From positions 18,719,501 to 18,783,500 of the forward strand of contig NC_064437.1 of the NCBI RefSeq assembly GCF_023343835.1: 64,000 bases of DNA. The letters are read 5' to 3'. This document shows positions 25,761-45,475 of the stretch, piece by piece. The position numbers and the translations under genes are program-made. This DNA comes from Lagopus muta. Taxonomy: Eukaryota; Chordata; Aves; Galliformes; Phasianidae. Below the pieces are notes generated by a model that was given only the letters and a program-made list of their open reading frames with translations, was not told the origin of the DNA and searched no databases. How positions within the stretch are numbered: the first letter of the stretch is position 1; every line of letters starts with the position of its first letter.

Positions 25761-27199
25761 AGTGCTTAAAGATAAGCGTAGCGCTGCGGTAACTTCTGTA
25801 ACGCCGACGTTAGGAACGTCATGGCTACTGAGAAATTGGCTTTGATTGTGTCACGTGTGGCATTATTTACTGAATGGGTGACGCCAGGTGTGAAAGACAG
25901 CGATTAAAACGTGCAGTGCTCATTTAATATTCTCCCTATTCTTTTTACTATTCTCTTTACAAGCTAATTTTTGGTTGTTAGCGTTTGTGTTATTTTGGAG
26001 AATAACAGTTGGGTTTTGTACTGCAGACTCGAGCTGAGCGGGGAACCGGGTGTGGGCAGCGAAGTGGGAAGTGATGCCTTGAGTGGGATCAGCTCCCTCC
26101 GTGCTCTCTGAATTGCAGTCAGCTCTGCTCTCCTTTCCACCGGCAATGCGGACCTTTTGAATTGTAGAAAAGAGACGTTTTGAAGCTAGAGCGTTCCGAG
26201 TGTGCTGGAGATTTCAGCATGGCCCTTGTCTTAGTGTGCTGAAGCTGGAGCAGCTGTAAGTCTTATTTCAAAGAAATGAGTCCCTGTATTTTGTCTTCTC
26301 CTTAAGCGCTAGGCCTGATGCTGTTTGAGTCAAAATACGTTGTTCTGACTGCCATGTGTAATTTATCTGACACTTGATTTTCTTATTTACTTTGAGCAAC
26401 CAAAGGCGTGGATCTATTTCCCTCCTGGTAATACTCAGTGGCTATTTTGTTGGTTACAATTTAGGTGTGCTCAAGCAGAAAACATGAAAGCACAGAGCTG
26501 TGAACTTACGACCTGGTTGTTTTGTGTAAAAGTGTAGCAACACTGTTGTGATCAGGATGTGCTCTGATGTAGAAAACAACAAAAATATCAAAGCATGTGG
26601 CAAGGGGATAAAATCCTGCTCAAAAACCCTATAACAAAACTGTGACTGGGACATATTTCTGCAAGCATACACCACCAATCTGGTAAATGGCATTTCTCAT
26701 CAGAGAAGACCAAACTTTCCTGGCGTATTTTCAGTTAATGTATGCACTGGGACAAAGGAAACAACACAGAACTGCTTATGGCTGGAACTTACCTGCATAC
26801 TCTACCAAAGAACTGTAAATAAACAATTCATTTACAAGCAGCAGATCAAGCTAAATTTCTTGATCTGAAATAACTCTGGCTGCCTGCAGGGTACAGTGAC
26901 AGCTGATAGCAAGAAGATATTTTGTGCTTGAATGTGCTCCAAAGAGTGCAGCTCTGCTGAGAGCTGTGTATCTTCCTTTCCGTGAAATAAGAATATGAGA
27001 GAGAAAGGTGGGTTTTTTTTGGTTGGTTGCTTGGTTGATTTTTTTTTTTGTTTGCTTGTTATTTTTGTTTGGTTTTTTTAGAGATAGTATAAGATTTTTT
27101 TTATTAAATGTTGTTTAGGTATCTTATATTGTTGTAGGTCAAAGTTTTCAGGGGTGTATTCTCAAATGTGTATTAAATTAGGAAAAAAAGCATGCGGCA
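25761..27199. other. Intergenic, no gene recognised
   Basis: AT-rich, with T-rich simple sequence around 27010-27080. Nothing in six frames resembles a known protein. Confidence 0.55.
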
Positions 27200-29645
27200 A
27201 CCCAGAGGGCCACGTGTTCATGTTTAAGCATTCACTGAAGTGTTTGGTTTCCACGTGGAAGTGATCAGGAATCTCCTTACTCCCTCCTTGCCTTAAATTG
27301 TTTCTGAGTTGCATGGTAACTCAGTCATGGCTTGAAGAACTGATTGAGCACCTGAGGAAAGGACCTGTGCCTGAGAGCACAGGTGAAGGCAGTTCACATG
27401 TGCAACGGTAAGGGGGTGGAGCCTGGCTGCACCTCTCTTAAGCCTCATTTAAGGGCTGACTGCCACTGTGGAAGGAGCTCTTTCTGGAGATTCCTCCTTT
27501 GTGGAGTTCTCTCTTATGAACGTAGATCTTCCAAAATGGGTGAGCAGTCCTTTTTCTTTCCTTTCTATCCTTTCTAACATCTTTCTATTGCTTTAGAACC
27601 TCTGTTATTAAACCTCTTGTATCACCTTTCCATCGTGTTGAACTTTTGGATTGCTATGTTTGGTGAACCAGTCATGCTAAAAATGTTGAAATGTCCTTTC
27701 TATGGAGTGTCTTTAAATGGGGAGAACATTACCCCCCTAGAGAAAACTATATCAGGACGCATCCCAGGATTTCTGGGATCACCATATCACAAGCTTGTGG
27801 TCATACCTGACAAATGGGGTCCCCTGCAGGTTTGTGGAAATGTTTCTTCCCCATCCCACATAGCAGATAATTTCCGTGGATTAGATAAAGACATTGTGAT
27901 CACAAAAGAGCGACAGCTAGATGCATCCACCGTGACATGGGCATTATTAAATGCATTAAATTAATCAGAACTTTCAAATAACACATTAGAGAACGAAAAT
28001 TAATTGCTACGTGGTAATATTGAGAAGTTAGAACAGCAGCTTGGTATGTTAATGGGAAAGAAATCAAGCTTGACTTTCCCTATAAAGCAAGTCCTGAATG
28101 TTACATTAAAAAATACCCAGGCTCAATGGACCTAGACTATTCAAAAGGTAAAGTTTCAAGATCTCATCTCAGAGCTCCACCTGAGAAGGACTGCTTTGAG
28201 ATCCAACCTATAATAACACAAAAAAGAACAAAGAAAGCATGAGACAGACTGGCAGGGGTGCCCCTGACGAATGGCCCACTGCTCCAACTCATCTGTGTGT
28301 GACAGCCCACCCCTAAACAGCATCTGAATTAATGTGCTTAGTACAGCCTAGGGAAAGTATACCAACTTAGCTTTTAAGATGATGGGACTTGGGGGCAGAA
28401 AGTGGTGTAGTTAATGGACCAGAAATTTCTAAACTGACATTTATCACCTCACACCATGCCCTTAGACTGAGATTATATGTCACCATACAACACCAGGACC
28501 AAAATCATTTGTTAGTAGATTGGTTAATGGCAGCATGCTGTGTTACTTGGCCTGATAAGGCCGATGTTCCATTGCATATGGGCTTATGGCCTCTAGCGAG
28601 GACCTTCAAATATATATCTGTGAATTGGTCACGAGGGATGCAGTACACAAGGAGACGTTTGAAAGCCCAGATTTGGCAAAGTTGTCAGCGAGGGTGAGGG
28701 ATTTGATTTTACAACCAGCCCCCTCCCACTTTTATGGGCGGGATGCTTTAGTATCTGTATTGAACCCCTGTGGTCTCGGAGGCCATCGACCAACAGGCTG
28801 TCCAGTTGGCAGCCGATCTGGGGGAGACACAGCAGCTAAGAGCGTAATGTTAGGGCTGTAGAAGCTGAGGTACTCCCAGTCGTTAAGACCAGGAAGGCTT
28901 CCCCACGGACACCCCGATCGGGCCCCATACGGGTGTCCCAAAAACAAATATTCATTGATCTTACGTGGGCTGGGGTACCCCTGCCAAGATTGACCAGCAG
29001 CCTAATCATACTTTATTTCAATTATGGAAACAGTTATGAAACGATCAGAAATTTCAAAGTACTCTTAAGAGTGCAGGGTTACAAATAATTTAACAAATAC
29101 CAACAAGAACTTGGAACCTAGAGGACTTTGTGGTCCCTAATAGGGGGGAAAAGTCTCCTCAGATGACTTGAGCTACAATACCAGCGCCACCTGAGGAAAA
29201 AGACCTGGCTGTCAGGTGGTTTATGGCGTGACAGGGAATGTTAGTTCTCCTGTAACGAGGGCCTCCAAACCGGACTGGAGGCTTTATGTCAAATTAATGA
29301 TTTCTTGGTCCTGAAGAAGTGTACAACAGGTTATGGCATTGGTTGACATGAGCGTGGAAACTTCAGTCATTTGTGGTGATGTGACTAAATTCCAAGGAAA
29401 CAGAGTAAGGATCAGAGGTTTGGGGGGACAGACTATTCCTGTCACCTAAATGTGGTTGAAATCGAGGGTTGGGCATCTCCCACCCCAGGAATATAAAGTG
29501 TCTGTTGCCCCACTCCCAGAGCGCGTCTTGAGCGTAGATACGCTGTGGGGTATGACGCTCCAGACAACTGGAGAAACTCAAAAATATCTGGGTTTTCTTG
29601 GCAACTCTAAGGAACTTACCTCTCAAGTCCTTTCTAAATAAGCAC
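27200..29645 (+). mobile_element. Decayed endogenous retrovirus, LTR plus gag/pro remnants
   Basis: The first about 450 bases look like an LTR: a promoter-like part, an ATTAAA signal at about 27607, and a stretch near 27655-27675 at the place expected for a primer-binding site. An open frame at 27617-27964 has no family I can name. Further on, frames around 28389-28860 look like fragments of a structural polyprotein. The segment near 29325-29370 resembles a retroviral aspartic protease in which the catalytic DTG-type triplet is no longer intact, followed by ETSVICGD. Stops and frameshifts break every frame, and no reverse transcriptase, envelope gene or second LTR was seen, so this is a truncated, inactive copy. 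The ERVL-like affiliation is a guess. Confidence 0.6.
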
Positions 29646-30869
29646 AGTGGGAAAAAAAGATACCTTACAAGAGTAAATAGTGATACAGAATACTATATAA
29701 TAAAATATAAAATGAAATGCTAATTTGAGTCCACGTAAGCTATTCCCTTCCCAGTTGTGGTTGGTTTCAGCTTTGTACTATTAGAAATCCGTTGCACACT
29801 GGAGACGGCTTATATCAGACAATATTTAAATTTTATCTTCAGAAAAATGAAGTTACCATTAAACATGTGAAATTGATACTAAATCAAAGAAATCGATGCA
29901 TAGAAACTTAGCAGCAAAGTTTTATTACCACTGAGTCCTTTTTAGCAGCTCTGGGAAGCACTGGGGATATTTGCACTGTAAGTGCTTCGAAGATTACGTG
30001 ATTCAGACTTAATTATATTTCCACAGATAGTATATATTCATCAATTATACGTGAGACAGTTAATATATACGTGCCTATCTCAGGTAGTGATTTGTGCAGT
30101 TTCCAGTCTTCTATTCCATGGTCTTGTTTAGTGTCCTTTTAGCATCGTGACGGTCCAACCCGACAGCCTTTTACTTCATTCGGTGATCTTCCTTGCTCGT
30201 CTCTTAGATTAACTTTCTTCATTGACGTATGCTCAGTAGGAGAATGCCTATTATAAGTGAACTGTAGGTACCAAAATTGTAACATTTGCTCACTCGGCTT
30301 GTTTCTGGACTTGTCCCTGGATAGAGATAAGTTTGGCAACCTGTCTTTTATGATGCATAGTGATTAATGATGTATACTGGGGTGTTAACCTGTCTTTTAG
30401 CTATGTATATAAGATAAGGAGGATAGAGGGGAGCATCTTGATATCTGCCTGTTGCATCTCAACCCAATCCCAGAGTGAAACAATTCAGCCTTGCATGGAG
30501 GTCCTGGCTTTCATTATTGTGTTTCATTCGCTGAGGGTCTCTTGTCAAAATAGAACAGCCTTACAACATGCTTTCTAGTCCATAATTCGTTCACTACTGA
30601 ATTCACATTCATAACTGGTTGCAACATGTAAAAGCTATTATGGTTTTGCAAGCAGGAATTGATCACATATGGCAACGATTCAACAACTATATTTCTAAAA
30701 ATTCACTATTAAAATTTTTGATATTTCTACTTCTTCAAATCAGCTATTTCTAAAAATGTATTACAAAATATATTGTGGCCTACTTCTTTAAATCAGTATG
30801 GCTTAGGCAAAACCAGTTTTCAAACAGAATTAAAAGTAAAAATAAAAACGATGCCAGAGTTTACCACTG
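29646..30869. other. Intergenic, no gene recognised
   Basis: AT-rich spacer between the retroviral remnant and the amylase A promoter. No supported feature. Confidence 0.55.
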
Positions 30870-37412
<6,543 letters not shown>

Positions 37413-37830
37413 TTTTTTTTATTTTTTTTATTTTTTGCTGCTGTGTGGAAGATGAAGAGCTTGACTCAACATTGTTGAAAGTCGACTTGCTGGTAATAAG
37501 GTGCTGGGAAAGAGAGATGGACAGAGTAAACGGGTGTTTTGTTGCTAGCTATAAGCTAAGCTCTGTGCTGTTACGAAGACTTGTTATGACTTGCTTTCTA
37601 GCCAATGGATTGTTAGTCTAAATGTATACTGAACGTGCGTGTTGGAATACAAAAGGCTTGCTTAGGAAAATAAAAGTGAATCTTCCTTGCACGAGAATAG
37701 TGTGTTGTGTTGCTAACTTGTGACACTGTTGCTGTGTATGTATACTGTTTGTGCCAGGCTTGTTTCCCCGATGTTGGGTGATTCTCTGTAACCCTTGAAA
37801 ATAAATGTCAACGGAAATGAAGACCAAAGA
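37413..37830 (+). terminator. 3' UTR and poly(A) signals of amylase A
   Basis: AATAAA at 37669-37674 and 37800-37805. The first lies in a stretch (about 37450-37705) that has no counterpart after the stop codons of B and C. The second follows text shared with the C remnant at 48840-48930. Confidence 0.6.
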
Positions 37831-38460
37831 TTTTCACCCCTCGGTATTCTGGATCATAGCATTATCATGCAACTAGCAGCAAAAGCATTGGTAGCCTTTA
37901 AGGCAATACAGCACTGTTTTTCTGAACTCACAGAATCGCAAGAGTAAAGAAGGAATAGGAGGGGAAGAATCCAAGTACATGTTGAATTTGGAACATTGTA
38001 TTTCCAAGGCTGATGCATACTGTGGAGCAGACACTTTGCTGTAGTCAGCCAGAAGCGTTGCGTCATGTGACGTTGGCAGTGAACGCTAAGACAATGCGGT
38101 AAGAATGCCTGAGGATAGGTTTTGGTCAAGCCACGTTTGCGTGTCCAGCAGATGATGTAGTGTTTCTTCCTCAGAGCACAGCAGTTGTCCTAGTCTTGTT
38201 TGCTAAGCAATTCAACCGAAAGGCATAGACATGTCTCCAAAGTACCTTTTCTAGCAAATGATTGACTTCAGCTAAGCATCCTGCAGTACTCAGTCCTTTT
38301 CTCCCTGCTTTTGATAAGAGAATGTTTGCCATCTTCTGCAGTTTCAGCAGCGTGAAGAAATGAAATGTCTTTGTTAGAGGGTTTTTTCTTGCTGATCAGC
38401 TGCAATATTGCGAATACCGTAGACCAATTTTAACGTGCCCTTTGTTAATAAAGGAATCTT
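37715..38460 (+). repeat. 3' flank of amylase A, paralogous to 48840-50160
   Basis: Several phrases recur after pseudogene C in the same order: GACCAAAGATTTTCAC, ATTTTGGATCATAGCAT, a block around TTGTCCTAGTC, and TTTTGATAA. This shows that A and C derive from a duplication that included the downstream DNA. Divergence is much greater than between A and B in exons 5-10. Confidence 0.6.
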
Positions 38461-39340
38461 AAGGCTTTGCACTGATTTTGAGAGAAAAGATGTGTTCTTA
38501 AAAATGAAATGATTGCTGTAGAGCTCAGATTTTAGCAGTGTCCTATTCAATAATGAAGCCGCATCAACTTGTTCTTTAGCAGCAAGTTATGGAAACAAAG
38601 CGTGAGAGAAGTAAGTGGAAGCGGAACTGCTGCAACTGTCAGTAGGTAATGTATCTGTGATGTTATATATGTCTGTGTGAAAGCACAGTTGGAACAAGCG
38701 TGCACAAACCATTCCTAACATGACTCCCTCATATACTGCACCAACTAACACCTCGGTGTATTTCTCTTGTAAGCAAATGAGGGTGTCAGAGTGATGGTTG
38801 CTTACTGTCAATTCTTTATTGCTGGGGAGTGGAAATATTTGTCTAATGTTTTCAAGAAGTTAACATTCAATATGTTTGATTACTGTCAGTAATATCTAAG
38901 ATTTGCATGGAGTGGACTAGTTTTTAATGAATGTCCATATAGGGAAGCAGAAGAGCATTTTAGGTTTGCGGTGTGAGAACTTGCAAACCAAAATGTCTTT
39001 TTTCAGTGCCTGGAAACGCAGTACTCTATCGTTTCACATAAATGTGTTTTCATCCCAGTGCTTAAATTCTCCTGAATTTGCTGTCAGTCAAAGTAGAGAA
39101 TAATTTTACTTTTTGTATTGGCAAATTGGGTCTGTGATAGGAAAATGAGGAGATGAACAAATTGGACTAGCTTCTGAATTTTGTCCTTGAACATAAATTC
39201 CTGGAAATAAAAGGACGGTGATGAACATCCTATTAAAAATAATAATTAAAAAAAAAAAAGCGTAGGTTTATACTTTCTGGTGAGATTCAGATTTTAAAGA
39301 CTTACGATGTGTTGTGTAATACATTAGGAAGGACATTAGA
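38461..39340. other. Spacer, no gene recognised
   Basis: AT-rich, with short open frames only. Nothing recognised. Confidence 0.5.
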
Positions 39341-39344
39341 AAGT

Positions 39345-39548
39345 ATTACTTTTTGGAAAGGGTGGTCAGGCACTGGAATGCACTGCCCAGGGAGGCGGTG
39401 GAGTCACCGACCCTGGGGGTGTTCAAGGAAAGACTGGATGTTGTGTTGAGGGACATGGTTTATTGGGAGCTATTGGGAATAGGTGAAGGGTTGGACCGGA
39501 TGATCTTTTAGGTCTTTTCCAACCTTGGTGATTCTATGATTCTATGAA
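39345..39548 (+). mobile_element. CR1 3' fragment
   Basis: Typical CR1 3' text (GGGACATGGTTTATTGGGAG, TTCCAACCTTGGTGATTC) ending in ATTCTATGATTCTATGA. Confidence 0.92.
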
Positions 39549-39586
39549 ATTCAGCTGTGGGTTCAGCATAACCTTTTAATAACCAG

Positions 39587-39765
39587 AATCACAGAATCAT
39601 AGAATGGCCAGGGTTGGAGGGGACCTCAAGGATCACGAATCTCCAACCTCCCTGCCACAGGCAGGGCCACCAATCTCTACGCTTAATACTAGACCAGGCT
39701 GCCCCAGGGCCCTATCCAATCTGGTCTCAAAAACCTCTAGGGACCAGCTGAAGCCAAGCCCAGGC
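39587..39765 (-). mobile_element. CR1 3' fragment, reverse orientation
   Basis: Starts with GAATCACAGAATCATAGAAT, the reverse-complemented CR1 end, and continues with the GGCCACCAATCTCTACGCTT type of CR1 text. Confidence 0.9.
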
Positions 39766-39774
39766 ATTCAGGTG

Positions 39775-39935
39775 AATTCCTCACCCTGCATTTTGATGCT
39801 GATTTCCTCACGAGGATTTCTCTTGCCTGGGGAATGGCACAGGAGGGTTGTTAGGATAATATGGTCAAGTTTTGGTTGGACTTGATGATCTTTAAGGTCT
39901 TTTCCAACCTAAGCAATCCTATGATTCCTATGATC
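39775..39935 (+). mobile_element. CR1 3' fragment
   Basis: Ends in TTTTCCAACCTAAGCAATCC and ATGATTCCTATGAT. It is the third CR1 end within 600 bases, in alternating orientation. Confidence 0.8.
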
Positions 39936-40029
39936 TAATAATGAACAAGAATGATTGAAATCATACATGGGTTTGAGCTCATCTTTATTTCCTTTCACCT
40001 TCCAGAGTCCCAATTTTCATAAAGTCTTT

Positions 40030-40260
40030 GTTTACATGACAGCAAAGAATATAATCCCCAATTTGGGAGTGCTGCTCAGGCACTGCTTGGTGTATTATAA
40101 GGTATAAACATTGGGAGAAGGTATTTTATCTTCAGCTGCAGGGCAGTTCAAGATAAAATAAATGGGAATATGGATATCTAGCTAGCTAGACCAACAGTAA
40201 CAGAACTCTGTGAAATCTGTCAGCTACAGTAGAAATTTTGTCATCCTCCAGGAGTATAAA
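40030..40260 (+). promoter_or_regulatory. Promoter relic of amylase pseudogene C
   Basis: Closely parallels the B promoter: ATAAGGTATAAACATTGGGA near 40098, GGCAGTTCAAGATAAAA near 40142, TGTGAAATCTGTCAGC near 40210, and TATAAAT at 40255-40261. The E-box that reads CAGCTG in B is CAGCTA here. Confidence 0.75.
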
Positions 40261-40299
40261 TGGCCAGTGGAAAGACCACAGCCTTAAGCTGGCAGCACC

Positions 40300-42060
<1,761 letters not shown>

Positions 42061-42079
42061 GTTCTTCCAGACACGGGGG

Positions 42080-44667
42080 GCTCGTTGTAAAGTGCCCCGG
42101 GATAACGCCGGCCTCCTCAGCCGAGAGGGCGCGCCGCCGGGACGGCCGGGTCCCTCTGGAACATCGCTCCCGGGGCGCCGGTCGCTAACCTGGACTGCTC
42201 CGTACGGTACTTCCCTGCTGCTGTATCGTGAGACAGAGCGCTCGCAGCACCGAGGCTAATTCCAGCTGCGCAAGTCTTACTGGCTTCCTCATGCTGGAAT
42301 ATAACTAACAGGGACGTTCCCCACTTTTACCCGCCGCCGGGCGCTCCGCTCTCCGTCCCCGGGCGGAGCTCGGTCCGTTCGGTTCCCTCGCGTTAACCGC
42401 GACTCCGCCGCCACGCCGGTCGGTCTTCGCTAAAAAGAACACCGCCATCCGCAACAGCGTCGCAGTCACGCAAACTGTCGAGCCTCGGCTCCGTGACGGG
42501 AATGACACGGTCTTACGGTCTTCCTGAAGTTACACATAGCTGCGGGAAAGGAAAGAGGAGACGCACGGTCCCGTCCTACTCGCTCCCACTGCTGGGCGCG
42601 AGAAGGGCTGAGGCTGACGCAGGGCTCTGCTCGATCTCGAGGAGCTACCGGCTTTTTTTGAAAAGCTGCGTGACGGCCCGGCGACGGTACCGTGCCGATC
42701 CTAGAGACGCTGAGACAGCCGAGCGCCGGCCATACGTAAACCCCCGGCACAGAGCGCTCACCAGGGACCCCAGGCGCTCGCCGGTTGGGGTCGACGAGAT
42801 GCTCCGCCACGGTCCTCGCTCCGCCGGTAATAAGATGAACTTAGGTCTCCGCAGCCCTTCGTGTCGCTTCTTACCCCCAGCAGCACGCAGGCTGAAGCGA
42901 TACGGTCCCTCTCACTCCCGCACCCGCCGACGGGACGAACCGAAGAGCCCGCCGGAAAACCCCCGGCGTGCTGAGTGCCGCCGGGCCGGGACCTGGGGAA
43001 ACAGAGCGGCGGCCCGTACCGAAAAAGCGATGGAAGCTGGGCGGCGACGGCACTCCAGCTATGAAGAGCCAGGAGAGCCCAAAAGCAGCCCTACGCCAAC
43101 GCAAAATCGGCGGCTTGACGGCCCTTGCGACTCCCCGCCGAGCGCTCAGCGGGTCGGGCTGATCCTCACTGCACGCGGTCTCGCTGCAGACTGAAACAAA
43201 GCAACAGAGAACGCTACGTTAACAAGGTTTCATTTCAAAGCAGCCCCGCACGTACCGTAACAACCCCGGCGACACGACACCCGAACAACGGCACAGAAGC
43301 AGCTCCGCAGCCGAGAAACCCCGAGAACTGCCTCGTAGCTCCCATCGGCCTCCGGCGGAGCTTAAGAGCCTTTGCGGCGGGCCCCGCCTCTGAGCTCCCG
43401 ACGAGGTGCGGCTGTGCGCCCCACCTGACTCTCGTTAGCGCGGCTGGGTCTCGTTAGGGCCGATCGGGTGCCTGACAGTTCGACACGTGGGCTCCGGATC
43501 TGAATTACGGACTGAAAGCACACTTCAACTGAAAGTTTGTTACGCGCTTCTCCTTCTCGCCTCGTTGCTGGGTTCGTTGACAAGTTAAATAACTGTACCC
43601 GATTCAAAAGGATCGCTTCGCTTTGCATTTGAAGTGAATGGAATGGCAGACGGTCACGCTGCCGGAGGACGGGCCCTGACGGTTTCGAGAGAGCCCCCCT
43701 CCCCCCCCCCCGCCGCGTGCTTCCTCCAAATAAATACATAAATACATAAATACATAAATACATAAATACATAGATACATAAATACATAAATAAATCGTTT
43801 GAGAAACAGGTAGAAAAATTTCATCTCAGAAAACATGTGACTAAAGATGGCAGTGGAAATACAGCAGCGGCAATGTGACCGGTGGCCAACTGGGCTACTG
43901 ATACACACCAGAAAATTGCATAGCGGTGAAATTGGAAGCGGAGCTTTGCAAACAGTTCCGTGCGGCGTTGCTCTGGGCTACGTTCCCGTGTCCTATAAAT
44001 CAGTAGGATGACTTTCTCTAAGATTTTAATTATTTCTAATCATGGACACAGGCACTACAAGACTTCAGCGATAACGTTCACCTCAGATAGCAGTTTCATT
44101 CCTCATTTAAAATTCTGACAGTTGGCCTGTGCTCAATTTTATTTTTTATAATTGTAGAACTGTGAATGTTTGTACTGCACATCCTACTCACTAGATGGTT
44201 TCCCAGAGGATGGCCTAAATTGCAAATAGCGTGTTTCACAAGCAATTGTAGGCCACAGTTCTAAATGATTACAACAAGCTCTTTCTCCCAACATTTCCAG
44301 CTTGACGAGAGAAAGAAAAACGACTACAAAGAGCTTCCCTCATAGAAGCGGTTTTGAGTACAGCTAGCGAGAACGTGTTCCTACTGCTTTTCTCCAAAAG
44401 CTGTCTAGTTCATCTGTATTTCTAAATGACACCAATCGGTTCCTGTCTCACACAACTAGTGGCTTACACATCAATTATCTACATACAGCATCTCTCACTT
44501 TTGGAACCTACTGTCTGTGAAGGGTCGTGTCCTTTTGAAGGGTGGAGATCCTGAGCTGCGGAATCTGACCGAGAGGCTCGACGATGTTGCTGGCGGGCTC
44601 CTCTTAAACTGCTAGGTGCCTACAAATTACCGTGCAATTAAAGCCGCCAAAAGGTGCGGTGAATACG
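42080..44667 (+). repeat. CpG-rich module, copy 1 of a direct duplication (second at 61413)
   Basis: Starts at GCTCGTTGTAA and matches 61413-64000 almost base for base in the same orientation, with small indels and scattered substitutions (about 97 percent by eye). The first 1.4 kb is a CpG island. Then come a C-run, an (ATACATAA)n microsatellite and about 0.9 kb of ordinary sequence. Long open frames on both strands occur in both copies but read as CpG-island noise. The minus strand has several donor-like sites (GTAAGA near 42270, GTACGTGC near 43254, GTAAGAAGCG near 42875), so a noncoding or 5' exon of a minus-strand gene is possible. I do not recognise its source. Confidence 0.85.
43729..43796. 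repeat. (AAATACAT)n microsatellite, copy 1
   Basis: An eight-base unit AAATACAT in tandem with a few variant units. It follows a run of C at 43700-43711. The same array is in copy 2 of the module. Confidence 0.92.
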
Positions 44668-44955
44668 AGGGGAATGGCTGCTCAGGCCTTCCGTGATGCG
44701 ATCACATTTTTATGAGCGGTGGTTACTTATTCATTACTGCTTTCAATAAAAAGAAAAGTTTTGTACGTTCCTGACAGCGGATATATAAGACTCAGATTGT
44801 CGTCACTGTTCTGTTCTTAGGCCCGTCTCCATACCTCTTTTTTTTCCCCTTTTCCCATTCCCCCTTCCCTGGGGTGTGAGTCTGTGGTTACCCGTGCTCC
44901 ATCTGGTCACGGAAATGGGTGTAGCCAGCCCATAAGTTGTTCACGTCTTTCCGAT
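44668..44955. other. Spacer right of module copy 1, no gene recognised
   Basis: Contains AATAAA at about 44745 and a TATATAAG at about 44782. It may still belong to the duplicated module, whose second copy leaves the window. Confidence 0.4.
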
Positions 44956-44959
44956 TTTC

Positions 44960-45210
44960 TCCCCGCGCAGCTTCACTGCGTATTTGTAATCCTCATAAGT
45001 TGCTCACCTCCCCTTCTAATGACTGCAAACTTTCCTTTTTTCCTGAGTTCCGGCCGAAGGCCTCTGCTCAGCCAGGCCGGTCTCCTTCCCCATCGGTTCA
45101 TCTTCTGTGTCTTCGGGATGGTCAGCTCCTGCACCTTTAAAATTTCTTCGTTACAATATTCCCAGCCTTCCTGGGACCCGCGTCCTCCAGAAGTAGCTCC
45201 CAAGGGTCTC
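44960..45210 (-). mobile_element. CR1 ORF2 fragment, reverse orientation
   Basis: The minus-strand frame contains RRPAWLSRGLRPELRKKGKF, close to the segment between endonuclease and reverse transcriptase of avian CR1 (RRPAWLNRELLLELRKK type). It is short and isolated. Confidence 0.65.
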
Positions 45211-45475
45211 CGAAAGAGACCGTGATCGGCCCTTGACCCCTCAAGTCTGGGGCTCAGAAGTTTAATGGAAATGTTGCAAGCAGCAAATCTGAATGGTAAA
45301 GAGTTAAAACCATATGAAGATAGTAAACTGTGACCAAATTCTTAGAAAACACAGCAAAATGTGTCACACCGTCTGCAGCTACAAATTCTATCTCTTCTAC
45401 TTGTAGATTGTAGAGCTGTGGGATCCTGCCTACTGCCAAAGCCTTCGTGTGTGTATGCGTGAAACTAGCCGCTCA

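Noticed and set aside
27617..27964. 115-codon + frame as a host gene
   Set aside because: It sits inside the retroviral remnant directly after LTR-like sequence, with no splice sites. It is treated as part of that element.
42493..43194. Open frame of 233 codons on + in module copy 1, and its counterpart 61826-62497 (223 codons)
   Set aside because: It lies in a CpG island where all frames are open. The composition is Arg/Pro/Ser-rich without domains, the frame shifts between copies, and it is no better than the opposite-strand frames.
43729..43796. Regular short repeats that might be read as a CRISPR array
   Set aside because: It is an 8-base tandem microsatellite without spacers, in a vertebrate genome.
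43654..43908. Repetitive hydrophobic frame (MYLCIYVF units) on the minus strand
   Set aside because: It is a translation of the AAATACAT microsatellite, not a protein.
45254..45439. Minus-strand frame (61 codons) as a further vitellogenin exon
   Set aside because: It follows exon iii in position, but its sequence does not clearly match the next vitellogenin segment and lacks a convincing acceptor, so it is left out.
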